Shown one piece after another: positions 9,543 to 18,062 of a stretch of 64,000 nt of DNA (position 1 is the first letter of the stretch; each line of letters starts with the position of its first letter). The stretch lies in assembly GCA_022843625.1 (NCBI GenBank), contig JALHNH010000005.1:186001-250000 (forward strand), in the 5' to 3' direction. The position numbers were made by a program, and so were the translations under genes. The notes below the pieces were generated by a model. It made no database searches and was not told the DNA's origin. It saw nothing but the letters and a program-made list of their open reading frames with translations. This stretch comes from Bryobacter sp. (GTDB lineage: Bacteria; Acidobacteriota; Terriglobia; Bryobacterales; Bryobacteraceae).

Positions 9543-10501
9543 TCCGCTTTCTCGTTCCGGTGCTTTTGCTATTCACCTTCTCCTGCTCCCGGCAAAATCA
9601 ATCCGCCTCTCGCATCGCACCTGTCTTTGATCCTCAAGTCCGCAATGCTGTAAACATGGGGGATGGGGATCTCGAGGTACAGGCTCTTCGCAAGCGCCTT
9701 CTCGAAAACCCGACTGACACCATGCTCCGGCGTCGCCTTGCGGCCAAATTCAAGGCTTCCGGATATCCAGACCTCGAACTGGAGCATCTGCGGATCGCCT
9801 TCGAACTCGCTCCCGCAGACCTTTCTCTTGGCCTCGATCTCGCCAATGCCCTCAACGAACAGCGACTTTCTACACAAGCCAATCAGGTCCTGGCCGCTGC
9901 TCTCAAGGATTCAAAGCCGACTGCCGCGCAATGGTCCAGCGTCGCAATTCTTACCGATTCGATTGCATCTCTCTCCGAAGGGGAAGCCCTCCACCGCAAG
10001 GCCCTCTCTCTCGATACCAACAACTTTAACTTCTCGAACAACCTTGCCTACAACCTGATCCGTCAGAACCGGTCGAGCGAAGCCGAGCAAATCCTGCGTG
10101 AACTTCTACGCGCCAAACCCACACATGAACTGGCCCGAAACAATCTCGCCAAACTTTATGCCACCCAGCTCAATCAGCCCGAAGAGGCTCTCCTCCACTG
10201 GAAGGCTATCAGCGGCCCGGCTGCCGCTCATAACAATCTCGCAGCCGCCTACATCGAACTCGGAAAATGGGCCGAGGCCAAGATTGAGCTGGAAAAAGCT
10301 CTCGCCCTCCGCTTCCAATTCCCTGAAGCGCTGCAAAATCTTCAAATCATTGCCGCCCGTACTGGTGGTACTGTAGATCTCAATCTGGACCGCGACAAGA
10401 AGCCATCCAGCCTGTCAAAATTAGCCAGGGCCCTTCGTCACGTTTTCGTTAGCGATGATGACGGGACCTCAAAGTCGAATCACCATAGGAGTCGTTCATG
10501 A
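9539..10501 (+). CDS. TPR protein of the Tad locus (TadD-like)
   Basis: 320 residues. An N-terminal hydrophobic segment (IRFLVPVLLLFTFSCSRQ) with a Cys at 16 suggests a lipoprotein, although the lipobox (TFSC) is poor. Residues about 50-290 hold at least five tetratricopeptide repeats, e.g. NNLAYNLIRQNRSSEAEQIL and NNLAAAYIELGKWAEAKIEL. TadD in known Tad systems is a TPR lipoprotein needed for pilus assembly and the position beside flp fits that role; the equation is inference. It overlaps both neighbours by 4 bp (ATGA), implying translational coupling. Confidence 0.75.
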   Translation: MIRFLVPVLLLFTFSCSRQNQSASRIAPVFDPQVRNAVNMGDGDLEVQALRKRLLENPTDTMLRRRLAAKFKASGYPDLELEHLRIAFELAPADLSLGLDLANALNEQRLSTQANQVLAAALKDSKPTAAQWSSVAILTDSIASLSEGEALHRKALSLDTNNFNFSNNLAYNLIRQNRSSEAEQILRELLRAKPTHELARNNLAKLYATQLNQPEEALLHWKAISGPAAAHNNLAAAYIELGKWAEAKIELEKALALRFQFPEALQNLQIIAARTGGTVDLNLDRDKKPSSLSKLARALRHVFVSDDDGTSKSNHHRSRS

Positions 10502-10707
10502 ATTTTCAATCTCTCGTTTCCCAGGCTCAGTCTTTTGCAAAAAAGCTCTGGCAGGATGAAGCTGGCCAGGACCTGGTCGAATACGCTCTCATCGTAGCCG
10601 CCGTAGGTCTCGCCCTGATCACCACCGTCAATCAGCTAACTCAGTCTGTCGTCAGCTTGTACCAGAGCATGACCCAGGGTCTCGGCTCTATCGGTACCGC
10701 TCAATAG
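10498..10707 (+). CDS. flp: Flp/Fap type IVb pilin
   Basis: A 69-residue prepilin. The leader ends in the processing motif DEAGQDLVEYALI: the Gly at about 23 precedes the cleavage site and Glu at about 27 is the invariant Glu+5-type residue followed by Tyr, as in Flp pilins. A 20-residue hydrophobic helix (IVAAVGLALITTVNQL) follows, then a short hydrophilic tail. Product is the major subunit of a Tad pilus on the cell surface. The leader peptidase (TadV/CpaA) is not in this window. Start overlaps the preceding stop. Confidence 0.93.
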   Translation: MNFQSLVSQAQSFAKKLWQDEAGQDLVEYALIVAAVGLALITTVNQLTQSVVSLYQSMTQGLGSIGTAQ

Positions 10708-10724
10708 CTTCGGACAACACGTCA

Positions 10725-12221
10725 TTGTCCCCGACTCTCCGCCGCTGGCTCGTCCCCGACATTGCTTTGATCCTGTCGGTGGTTACGATGGCATACTGCC
10801 TGTTCTCTTTCAACGGGATGCAGCTTCTATTCCGCGACGCTGATAGCGGCTGGCATATTCGAAATGGCGAGCGCGTCCTCGCCACCGGGGCCGTCCCCTT
10901 TACTGAACCCTACTCCTGGTCCAAACCAGGCGAAGCCTGGTTTGCCTGGGAATGGCTCGCAGACTGTGTAATGGCCCAAGCCCACCTGTGGGATGGCCCT
11001 CGAGGAGTGTTTTTCCTCTATCTGGTCGTGCTTGGAATTGTCACCTGGCTCTGGTTCCAACTGGTCTGGATGCAGGGCACATGGTTTTTGGTTGGTGCAG
11101 TTTCCACATGGATGATGCTGAACACTACTAACATTCACTGGCTGGCTCGCCCCCACCTTTTCGGGTGGGTTTTCCTATTGCTGGTGGTTCTTGCCGCAGA
11201 ACGTGCCCCCCAGCGCGTCAATTGGGCGCACATCCTTCTTGTAGCCATCGGCGGTGCTCTATGGGCCAATATCCACGCCAGCTTCTTTCTCGGCGCTGGA
11301 ATCTTCTTACTCTACGCAGCAGACCGCTGGCTCCATTCTGATTTGAGCTGGAAGCCGCTCGCCGCCTGGGGCACTACTGCATTCCTCGCCAGCCTCGTCA
11401 ACCCATATGGCTGGCACGTCCACGAGCACATCTTTCACTATCTGCGCGACAAAGAACTCATCTCCCGTATCGGAGAATTCCAGACCTTCAACTTCCACCT
11501 TGATGGAGCAGAGCCTCTCGTCGTAACCCTCGTTGTGGTTGCTGCTGGAATCACCCTCAACCTGCTCGAAGGCCGGGTAGCCAGATCCATCCTTTGCCTG
11601 GTCCTTTTTGTCGGGGCACTCCGTTCCGCTCGCGGCCTCCCTCTCCTGGCTCTTGTCGCGCTCCCAATTGCTTTAGGCGCAATCTGCCGTGCTCTTGAAT
11701 CCTCCGCAGGCCTCCCCGCAAAGCTCGCTAAATTCCGCGACGACTTTGTCGCCTACAATCGAAATCTCACCAAGCTCGATGTCTCCATCGGTGGTTGGGC
11801 TTTAGCCCCGCTCGCTCCCGCTCTCTTCCTCTTTCTGATTCACACACCGCTCTTCTCCAAGCCAGCTGGCTTCTCCGAAGAAACCTTTCCGGTTCTGATC
11901 GCAGCCCAGATCGAAAAGCTCCCCGCTGACGCTCGCATCTATTCCAATGACAGTTTTGGCGGCTACATGATCTACCGCTTCGCCGGCCAGCGAAAGGTTT
12001 TCTTCGATGGGCGAAGCGACTACTACGGTTCCGCTTTCATGAAAGACTACCTCGTGATTCCCGAAGTGAAATCCGGCTGGGAAAAACAATGGAATCGCTG
12101 GAATTTTACTCACGCGCTTGTCCCCGTCGGGAGCGCCTTAGCCGACCGTCTTCCCCTCAAGGGCTGGCGTGAAATTGGCAAAGACCAAACTGCAATCCTC
12201 TTTGAGAAGGGCCCACAATAA
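10725..12221 (+). CDS. Multi-spanning membrane protein, GT-C glycosyltransferase-like
   Basis: 498 residues with about ten membrane helices in the first 370, then a soluble C-terminal domain. Near residue 37 it has LFRDADSGWHIRNGERVL followed by ATGAVPFTEPYS, a D-x-D...W-H...G-E-x-I/V-L...G-x-V-P pattern seen in a GT-C-like family common in Acidobacteria. The tail (IYSNDSFGGYMIYRF, then FFDGRSDYYG) is also typical of that family. Catalysis is not proven. It lies 17 bp after flp and abuts cpaB, so it is embedded in the Tad locus; modification of the pilin or an associated glycan is a reasonable inference. The start is TTG with a poor Shine-Dalgarno. Confidence 0.6.
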   Translation: MSPTLRRWLVPDIALILSVVTMAYCLFSFNGMQLLFRDADSGWHIRNGERVLATGAVPFTEPYSWSKPGEAWFAWEWLADCVMAQAHLWDGPRGVFFLYLVVLGIVTWLWFQLVWMQGTWFLVGAVSTWMMLNTTNIHWLARPHLFGWVFLLLVVLAAERAPQRVNWAHILLVAIGGALWANIHASFFLGAGIFLLYAADRWLHSDLSWKPLAAWGTTAFLASLVNPYGWHVHEHIFHYLRDKELISRIGEFQTFNFHLDGAEPLVVTLVVVAAGITLNLLEGRVARSILCLVLFVGALRSARGLPLLALVALPIALGAICRALESSAGLPAKLAKFRDDFVAYNRNLTKLDVSIGGWALAPLAPALFLFLIHTPLFSKPAGFSEETFPVLIAAQIEKLPADARIYSNDSFGGYMIYRFAGQRKVFFDGRSDYYGSAFMKDYLVIPEVKSGWEKQWNRWNFTHALVPVGSALADRLPLKGWREIGKDQTAILFEKGPQ

Positions 12222-13181
12222 ATGGACCGCCAAAAACTCTTGATGATCTTCGGAGGAGCCTGGGTCTCAGCTGCACTGCTCACCTGGTTTCTCTACTCCG
12301 CAACTTCTTCAGCAAAACAAACCAAACTCGTCCGCGTCCAGGCTGCCTCACGAGATTTATCCGCTGGAACCAGGCTTCGTAAAGGCGACCTGAAACTGGT
12401 CGAGGTACCAGAGCGAGAACAACCACGTGGCGTCTTTGCCGATGAGAAGATTCTCATCGACAAAACTCTCCTCTTTCCTGTCTCACTCAACGAACCCGTT
12501 ACGCAAAACAAGCTCGCTGCCATGGGCGGGGCTGAAGGTGTTGCCGCCACGATCCCTCAGGGCAAGCGTGCCATCAGTGTCCAGGTGACGGATTCCACCA
12601 GCGCCGCCGGCCTCATCCTCCCGCGCTCCCACGTCGACGTAGTCTTTACCAGAACCGGTTCCATGACCGAGGCTCTCAGCAAAGTAATCCTCGAAGACAT
12701 CACCGTCCTCAGCGTTGGCCGCAATACTGAAATCGCCACTACAGACCCCAAAGCAGTAGCTGCAGCGGCAGCTGCTGCACCAGGCCAGAATGCCACCGCT
12801 CAGCGCGCTGTCACTCTATTGGTCACCCCAGAAGAATCCGCCAAGCTGGAACTGGCCAAGAACAACGGCAAGATCGGCCTCGTCCTGCGTAACCCGCTCG
12901 ACTCAAGCAAAATCAACCAGGAACAACCCATCTACGCCGACGCCCTCGACCCCTACCTCGGCGCAAGAAAAGAACGCATGGCCAGGTTTGCCCAGAATCC
13001 AAACCTGCCCAGCATGGCGCGTACTATCAACGACGACAAAACCTGGAACACCCTTACAGATCAAAAGGGCCCAAAGAAAACCGCTGAAAAAGATCCAGAT
13101 CCACCCAAGCCACCGCAAAAAATTGTCGACGTCTTCCGCGGCGACAAGCATGTGCAAGAGGTGTTTGAAAAGACCAAATGA
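12222..13181 (+). CDS. cpaB: Flp pilus assembly protein CpaB/RcpC
   Basis: 319 residues. One N-terminal membrane helix (LLMIFGGAWVSAALLTWFLY) is followed by a SAF domain at about 38-100 (AASRDLSAGTRLRKGDLKLVEVP, then LNEPVTQNKL) and a second conserved CpaB stretch with GKRAISVQVTDSTSAAGLILPRSHVDVVFT at about 110-140. The C-terminus is charged and Pro/Lys-rich. CpaB proteins sit in the periplasm and support the secretin. ATG follows the preceding stop with no gap; the end overlaps the secretin gene by 4 bp. Confidence 0.9.
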   Translation: MDRQKLLMIFGGAWVSAALLTWFLYSATSSAKQTKLVRVQAASRDLSAGTRLRKGDLKLVEVPEREQPRGVFADEKILIDKTLLFPVSLNEPVTQNKLAAMGGAEGVAATIPQGKRAISVQVTDSTSAAGLILPRSHVDVVFTRTGSMTEALSKVILEDITVLSVGRNTEIATTDPKAVAAAAAAAPGQNATAQRAVTLLVTPEESAKLELAKNNGKIGLVLRNPLDSSKINQEQPIYADALDPYLGARKERMARFAQNPNLPSMARTINDDKTWNTLTDQKGPKKTAEKDPDPPKPPQKIVDVFRGDKHVQEVFEKTK

Positions 13182-14614
13182 AAAAGACACTCGCCAACAC
13201 TACTGCCTTGCTGGCATGCGTCGCCCTTGTTGTTTCCGCGCAAACCACACCCAACACCATTCGTCTCACCGTCGGTCAGGGTGAACTCGTTACTTTTCAG
13301 CAGGACATCTCAAAGGTTGTCGTTGCCGAGCCCAAGATCGCCGACGCAATTGTCGTCAGTCCGCGTGAAGTGATGGTTAGTGCCAAAGGCTCCGGCAAGA
13401 CCACCCTCGTCATTTGGGAAGAAGGCAAGGCCCCCGCGCGTTACGACGTTCAGGTTGTCCTCGACCTCACTCCCACCGACGACTTCAACAGCGCCATCAA
13501 GGCCGACCTGAAACGGGAACTCCCCGAAGATGGAATCCAGTTCAACGGCAACGCTGAGACACTGGTTCTCACCGGCGCAGTCAAAAATCCCGACAGTGCG
13601 AAACGTGCTGTAGCAATTGCGCAGACCTACACCAAGAGCGTCATTAACCTCATAGAGATGCCGAAGAAGATCGACCCGCGCCAAATTATGCTGCAGGTTA
13701 AATTTGCCAGCATCGACCGAGCGGCTATGTCCGAGATTGGCTTCAACTACTTTTCCAGGAACCCGAAATTTTTAGGCTCTTTATCCACGCAGCAATTCCA
13801 GCAGCCCCGCATCAGCGCCCTCCAATTTTCCGATCAGCAATTCTCCAACACGACGGTCAATTTCGCCGACCTCCTCAACATGTTTGCCTTTCGGCCTGAT
13901 CTGAACATTGGCGCTACCATCCGTGCCCTGGCCAATCAGAATCTTTTGCAAATTCTCGCCGAGCCCAACCTGATCACCGTCGAAGGTAAAGAAGCCAACT
14001 TCGTCGCGGGTGGGGAATTCCCCTTCCCGATGCTGAATGCAACTTCCACCGGTGGTGCCATCTCCCCCGTCATCACGGTTCAATTCCGACCCTTCGGCGT
14101 GCAGTTGAATTTCACTCCAACAATCACTGATTCCGGTGCCATCCATCTCAAGGTCCGTCCCGAAGTCAGCTCCCTCGACTATTCCAACGCCATCAATCTT
14201 CAGGGCGTTCAAATCCCCGCGCTGGTCACCAGGCGCGCGGAAACCGAAGTTATCCTCAAAGACGGTGAGAGCTTTGCCATCGCCGGCCTCATCGACAATC
14301 GTGTCCTCCAGACTATGGCCCGCATCCGTGGCCTCGGCGACATTCCCATCCTCGGTCAACTCTTTCGCAGCCGCAGTACGAGAAAGACCACGGATGAACT
14401 GGTTGTTGTGATTACTCCCAAGTTCGTGCGCCCGCTCTCTCCCGACGAAAAAGTTGATCTCCCCGCGATGCTTGAAGCCTTCCAGGCTTCATCACGCGAA
14501 GTCAAAGCACTTAAAGATGCCAAGGCCAAAGGTAAGGGTAAAGGCAAGAAGGAAGCGGGTACGCCCCAGACGGTAGGCTCCAGTGGCTATCAGGAACCTG
14601 AAAAGAAAAAATAG
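13178..14614 (+). CDS. cpaC: Tad secretin CpaC/RcpA
   Basis: 478 residues with a signal peptide ending near VSAQT (residue 23). Residues about 28-95 are the pilus-secretin N-terminal domain (IRLTVGQGELVTFQQDISKVVVA, then VMVSAKGSGKTTLVIWEEG). A BON-like stretch follows near 110-145, then the secretin domain to about 425, including GLGDIPILGQLFRSRSTRKTTDELVVVITPKFVRP, the diagnostic secretin end. A Lys/Gly-rich tail closes it. It forms the outer-membrane pore for the pilus. Its last 32 bp overlap the next gene in another frame. Confidence 0.93.
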   Translation: MKKTLANTTALLACVALVVSAQTTPNTIRLTVGQGELVTFQQDISKVVVAEPKIADAIVVSPREVMVSAKGSGKTTLVIWEEGKAPARYDVQVVLDLTPTDDFNSAIKADLKRELPEDGIQFNGNAETLVLTGAVKNPDSAKRAVAIAQTYTKSVINLIEMPKKIDPRQIMLQVKFASIDRAAMSEIGFNYFSRNPKFLGSLSTQQFQQPRISALQFSDQQFSNTTVNFADLLNMFAFRPDLNIGATIRALANQNLLQILAEPNLITVEGKEANFVAGGEFPFPMLNATSTGGAISPVITVQFRPFGVQLNFTPTITDSGAIHLKVRPEVSSLDYSNAINLQGVQIPALVTRRAETEVILKDGESFAIAGLIDNRVLQTMARIRGLGDIPILGQLFRSRSTRKTTDELVVVITPKFVRPLSPDEKVDLPAMLEAFQASSREVKALKDAKAKGKGKGKKEAGTPQTVGSSGYQEPEKKK

Positions 14615-15863
14615 CCTGGGCTCCCAGGACGGCGCCGTGGCCCTGCACATGCTCGTGTTGCTGGGCACGGTGATGATCGTCTTCATGGGCTTTGCATTCG
14701 ATCTTGGCCGGCTTTACCTCAACCGCGCCGAGGTCAAGACTATCGCTAACGCCATGGCTCTTGCGGCTGCTCAAAACCTGATCGGAACGGAACTTTCAAC
14801 TACTAACGCCGGCACCTCGGCCCGCACTGCCGCACGCATCACTGATGGCCGCGGCAACCGTTACGATTTTGGTGGCATCACCCTTGGTGAAGGCACTTCC
14901 AATCTCACGAGTGAAATTCCAGAGCCCACTTTCTTCGACAACATGACCGGAGCGATTGAATCAGGTGCGCAAGCCAGCGGTGCAAGTGCCCGCTTCGCTC
15001 GGGTTGAAGTCCGTGCCGATGCTCCCCTCACCTTCTTCGGCCTCCTCTTCGTCGCCGCAGACCGCAAGGTCCCCGTCGCCGCCGCATCCGTTGCCGGCGT
15101 TAGTGGCCCCGTCTGCAGCGCTTGTGGAATCGAACCGATCGCCGTTGCCGCTATCGATCAGGAAGATACTGTGGATTTCGGCCTCGTCCGCGGCACTCGT
15201 TACACTCTCTACTATCAGTGCAACGGCCAGCCAACCCCGCAGCTTGTAGGCGACACTACCAACCGCATTCAGTATCTGCTTCTGAATCGCTACGACACTG
15301 AAGCCACCACCTTTAATGCCGAAGACACGCAGCTCTTTCGCAGCGGGAACACCGGGGTTCCTCCCAACACCAATCTTGCCCGTGCCTGCATCACGATTGG
15401 TCAGCCGGAACAAATCTGGGCCACTGCAACCCCACGCCTTTGCCTCCAAACCGCGCCCAATCCCAGCGTCCAGCAGTTCCTCTGTGGGCTGAACAATCGC
15501 TTCGATACCAGCCTTACAGACCCTGTCTGCGCTGCTATCGCCGATAGCGCTACTCTGGCTGGCGGTGCAACCGTTGATACTGATCTTGCCGATGTCGACG
15601 ACTACACTGCCTACTCTGGCCGCGGTCGTCGTGTCATCACTGTCAGTATTGTCGACGCCCTCTCCGGCACCGCCGACATGAATGTCCTCGGCTTCCGCCA
15701 GTTCCTCGTCATCCCCAATCCGGGCGTCACTAACATCTCGCCCTCTGATGGTGCCGGCCGATTTATTGCCACCTACATTGGCAACCCGGTCCCTCTCAAG
15801 CAAGGCCGCTTCGGTTCCTGCGCTGTATCCTCAGGCCCCGGGAAGGTAGTCCTGCACCAATGA
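14583..15863 (+). CDS. TadG-like pilus assembly protein
   Basis: 426 residues, GTG start inside the secretin gene. The N-terminus (DGAVALHMLVLLGTVMIVFMGFAFDLGRLYLNRAEVKTIANAMALAAAQ) is the TadE/TadG-like N-terminal segment: a G-A-V...membrane helix...D-x-G-R-x-x-x-x-R...L-Q/T-x-x-A-D/N-A-x-A-L-A-A-A. The rest is a predicted exported domain with a paired Cys motif (CSACGI) near residue 178 and further Cys residues, which could form disulfides. Likely a minor pseudopilin-like component. The 4-bp overlap with the next gene supports coupling. Confidence 0.8.
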   Translation: MAIRNLKRKNSLGSQDGAVALHMLVLLGTVMIVFMGFAFDLGRLYLNRAEVKTIANAMALAAAQNLIGTELSTTNAGTSARTAARITDGRGNRYDFGGITLGEGTSNLTSEIPEPTFFDNMTGAIESGAQASGASARFARVEVRADAPLTFFGLLFVAADRKVPVAAASVAGVSGPVCSACGIEPIAVAAIDQEDTVDFGLVRGTRYTLYYQCNGQPTPQLVGDTTNRIQYLLLNRYDTEATTFNAEDTQLFRSGNTGVPPNTNLARACITIGQPEQIWATATPRLCLQTAPNPSVQQFLCGLNNRFDTSLTDPVCAAIADSATLAGGATVDTDLADVDDYTAYSGRGRRVITVSIVDALSGTADMNVLGFRQFLVIPNPGVTNISPSDGAGRFIATYIGNPVPLKQGRFGSCAVSSGPGKVVLHQ

Positions 15864-16363
15864 GACTCGGTTCCCGTAAAGGCACCAGCCTCATCGAAGG
15901 TGCCATCTTCATCCCGCTCGTGATCCTCTTTCTGCTCGGCATGATGGAGTTTGGCCGCGTCACTTACACCTACTACCAGCTCCAGAAAGTGATGCATTCT
16001 TTTGCCCGCATCGCCGGCACACAACAGAACATCAATCTCTGCGATGCCGGCAATGACGTACTTGCCCAAGCCATCGCAGTAGCCCGCACCGGCACTGGCG
16101 ACGCCTCCGCCGAATCAGTAATTCTTGGACTGCAAGCCTCAGACTTCCGTGTCCGCGTCGAGCGCTACAACCCCGAATCCGACTCAATCGCGGAATGCGA
16201 CTGTTCCTCAACCGGCTGTGATACCAGCCAGGGCGGCACCGCCCCAGACTTCATCGTCGTCGATTTGGTCAACGGCTACCCCGTCACCTTGCGCATTCCC
16301 TACATTCAGCAAGACCCCATCCTCCTCAGGCCCACCGTGCGTCTGCCCTTTGGAGGCACCTAA
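15860..16363 (+). CDS. tadE: TadE-like pseudopilin
   Basis: 167 residues. KGTSLIEGAIFIPLVILFLLGMMEFGRVTYTYYQLQKVMHSFARIAGT is a canonical TadE segment: G-x-x-x-I/V-E...hydrophobic helix...E-F-G-R. The rest is a small extracytoplasmic domain with a Cys-rich loop (CDCSSTGCD) near residue 114. TadE proteins are processed pseudopilins of the Tad system. Overlaps tadG-like by 4 bp and is 1 bp from the next TadE paralogue. Confidence 0.85.
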   Translation: MRLGSRKGTSLIEGAIFIPLVILFLLGMMEFGRVTYTYYQLQKVMHSFARIAGTQQNINLCDAGNDVLAQAIAVARTGTGDASAESVILGLQASDFRVRVERYNPESDSIAECDCSSTGCDTSQGGTAPDFIVVDLVNGYPVTLRIPYIQQDPILLRPTVRLPFGGT

Positions 16364-16364
16364 C

Positions 16365-16865
16365 ATGAGATCCCATCGGGAGCGAGGCGCTACCGCAGTT
16401 GAATTCCTGGTTGTCGGCATGACCCTGGTTCTCCCGCTTTGCTTTGCAATGTTCTTTACTGCTCAAATCTTGTGGATCTGGCACAGCGTTGCTGAGATGA
16501 CCCGCGAAGGTGCTCGCTACGCCGCCACCCACTGCTATCAAAATGGCGCCAATGTCAGAAGCTACATGCAGACGAACGCCCCGGTAATGCCGGACCGCGA
16601 GCAGTTCGTCTCGGGCTCGGTCGAGATCCGTGTCACATACTTTGGCCGCGCTACAGAAACAAACGAACTCTCTGAGTTCTCCTGCGAAAGTGAATGCAGC
16701 CTTGGTTGCATTCCCGACGTCGTCAAGGTTCAGGTCTTGAACTACGAGTACCGCAATTTTTTGGTCTACTGGGGAGTTCCTCCTGTGCAACTCCCAGACT
16801 TTCAAACTACCGTTGCCATGGAAGGGGCAGGCTGCGATCCGGACACCGGCGTCTGCACCCCCTAA
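16365..16865 (+). CDS. Second TadE-like pseudopilin
   Basis: 166 residues, ATG at 16365; an in-frame ATG at 16125 lies inside the preceding tadE and is not used. The N-terminus ERGATAVEFLVVGMTLVLPLCFAMFFTAQILWIWHSVAEMTREGARYAATHC gives G-A-T-A-V-E-F plus membrane helix, the TadE/TadF pattern. Several Cys residues (CESECSLGC near 108) suggest disulfides in the exported domain. Likely TadF-equivalent. Confidence 0.85.
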   Translation: MRSHRERGATAVEFLVVGMTLVLPLCFAMFFTAQILWIWHSVAEMTREGARYAATHCYQNGANVRSYMQTNAPVMPDREQFVSGSVEIRVTYFGRATETNELSEFSCESECSLGCIPDVVKVQVLNYEYRNFLVYWGVPPVQLPDFQTTVAMEGAGCDPDTGVCTP

Positions 16866-16874
16866 AGGATTTTT

Positions 16875-18059
16875 ATGTCGATCACCCTACTTGTCGCCTC
16901 CAGTGATGAAGCCTTTCGCGAAAGCGTTAAAGAGAACCTTGCGAGTCTCACCGCTGCTCGCGTTGTTGCTGATTACCCTGAAGTATCCGCCAACCTCTAC
17001 ATCCGTATCCTCCAGGATGCCGAGCGTCACCCCGACGCAGCGCTCGTGATCGATATCTCCGGTGATCTCGAAGCCGCGTTGAAGTCTCTCGAAAAAATCA
17101 AACAGGCCATCCCAGAACTTTACGTCATCGCAAGCAACATTCATGCCGAAGGCGAAACCGTCATTGCCGCGCTCCGCGCAGGTGCCAACGACTACATCAC
17201 GCAGCCCTTTAAACGTCTCGACTTTCGTGAAGCCATGTCCCGTCTGGAACGCGCTCCCCGCCGCGACATCTCCGGTGGCAGCCGTCTCGGCAAGATCTAC
17301 GCTTTCCTCGGTGTCAAAGGCGGCGTTGGCACAACCACCCTCGCCACCAACTTTGCCGGTGTCCTCGCCCAGCGGAAGCAATCCACCGTACTGATGGATC
17401 TCGACTGGATCTCCAACGACGTCTGCATGCAACTCGGCGTCACACCTCAGTACACTCTTGCCGAAGTGGGCGAGAACCTCGACCGCATGGATCAATCCCT
17501 CTTTGAAGGCTTCGTCACTCGCGACGCTCTCGGCTTTTACGTCGTAGGGCCCCCTGACGCGCTAGAGCACAGCGTTTATTTCACCGAAGGCATGTTTCGC
17601 GACTTCTCTACCTTCCTCGTTGAAAAGTACGAATCGATTGTTGTCGATTGCGGGCGCACCATTGTTGACGAAGCTGTCCTGGCCGCCCTGCAAACTGCCG
17701 GCACCATCTTTGTAGTCACCACCCAGGAATTCCCGGCTCTCCGGAACGCGCAGCGGTATCTTGGCTTCCTCACCCGCATGGGCTTCACGCAAGATCAGAT
17801 CAAGATCGTCGTCAACCAATACCGCAAGAAAGCTTCAAGTGACATCGCTTCTCTCGAGCAGATGCAGCAGACCCTCAACCAGAACATCTTCTACGGCATC
17901 CCTCAATCGCAGGCCGTGCTGCAGGCCATCAACCGCGGCCGTCCTTTTGTCTCAGACCGACAGGCCGCCGGCGACCTCGACAAAGTCTTCCGCTCCTTCG
18001 TTACCAAAGCCACCGGTGGCCGGCCCGCCACCGAGGCCTCGCTCGGAAAGACTGCCTAA
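16875..18059 (+). CDS. cpaE: CpaE/TadZ-family ATPase of the Tad pilus
   Basis: 394 residues. Residues about 1-125 form a receiver-like domain (LVIDISGDLEAAL; AGANDYITQPFKRLDF), probably not phosphorylated in the usual way. About 135-380 form a ParA/MinD-like domain with the deviant P-loop VKGGVGTTTLATNFAG and LMDLDWISNDV. The second P-loop Lys of ParA proteins is replaced by Thr, as in many TadZ proteins. TadZ localises the secretion machine to the pole. Gap of 9 bp upstream with GGA near the ATG; 3 bp to cpaF. Confidence 0.9.
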   Translation: MSITLLVASSDEAFRESVKENLASLTAARVVADYPEVSANLYIRILQDAERHPDAALVIDISGDLEAALKSLEKIKQAIPELYVIASNIHAEGETVIAALRAGANDYITQPFKRLDFREAMSRLERAPRRDISGGSRLGKIYAFLGVKGGVGTTTLATNFAGVLAQRKQSTVLMDLDWISNDVCMQLGVTPQYTLAEVGENLDRMDQSLFEGFVTRDALGFYVVGPPDALEHSVYFTEGMFRDFSTFLVEKYESIVVDCGRTIVDEAVLAALQTAGTIFVVTTQEFPALRNAQRYLGFLTRMGFTQDQIKIVVNQYRKKASSDIASLEQMQQTLNQNIFYGIPQSQAVLQAINRGRPFVSDRQAAGDLDKVFRSFVTKATGGRPATEASLGKTA

Positions 18060-18062
18060 CAC

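Noticed and set aside
13781..14359. Minus-strand frame of 192 codons inside the secretin gene
   Set aside because: Acidic, Gly/Asp-rich shadow; the secretin on plus has diagnostic motifs through this span.
14961..15803. Minus-strand frame of 280 codons in the tadG-like gene
   Set aside because: No recognisable domain, codon pattern of a shadow; the TadG-like frame has the expected N-terminal motif.
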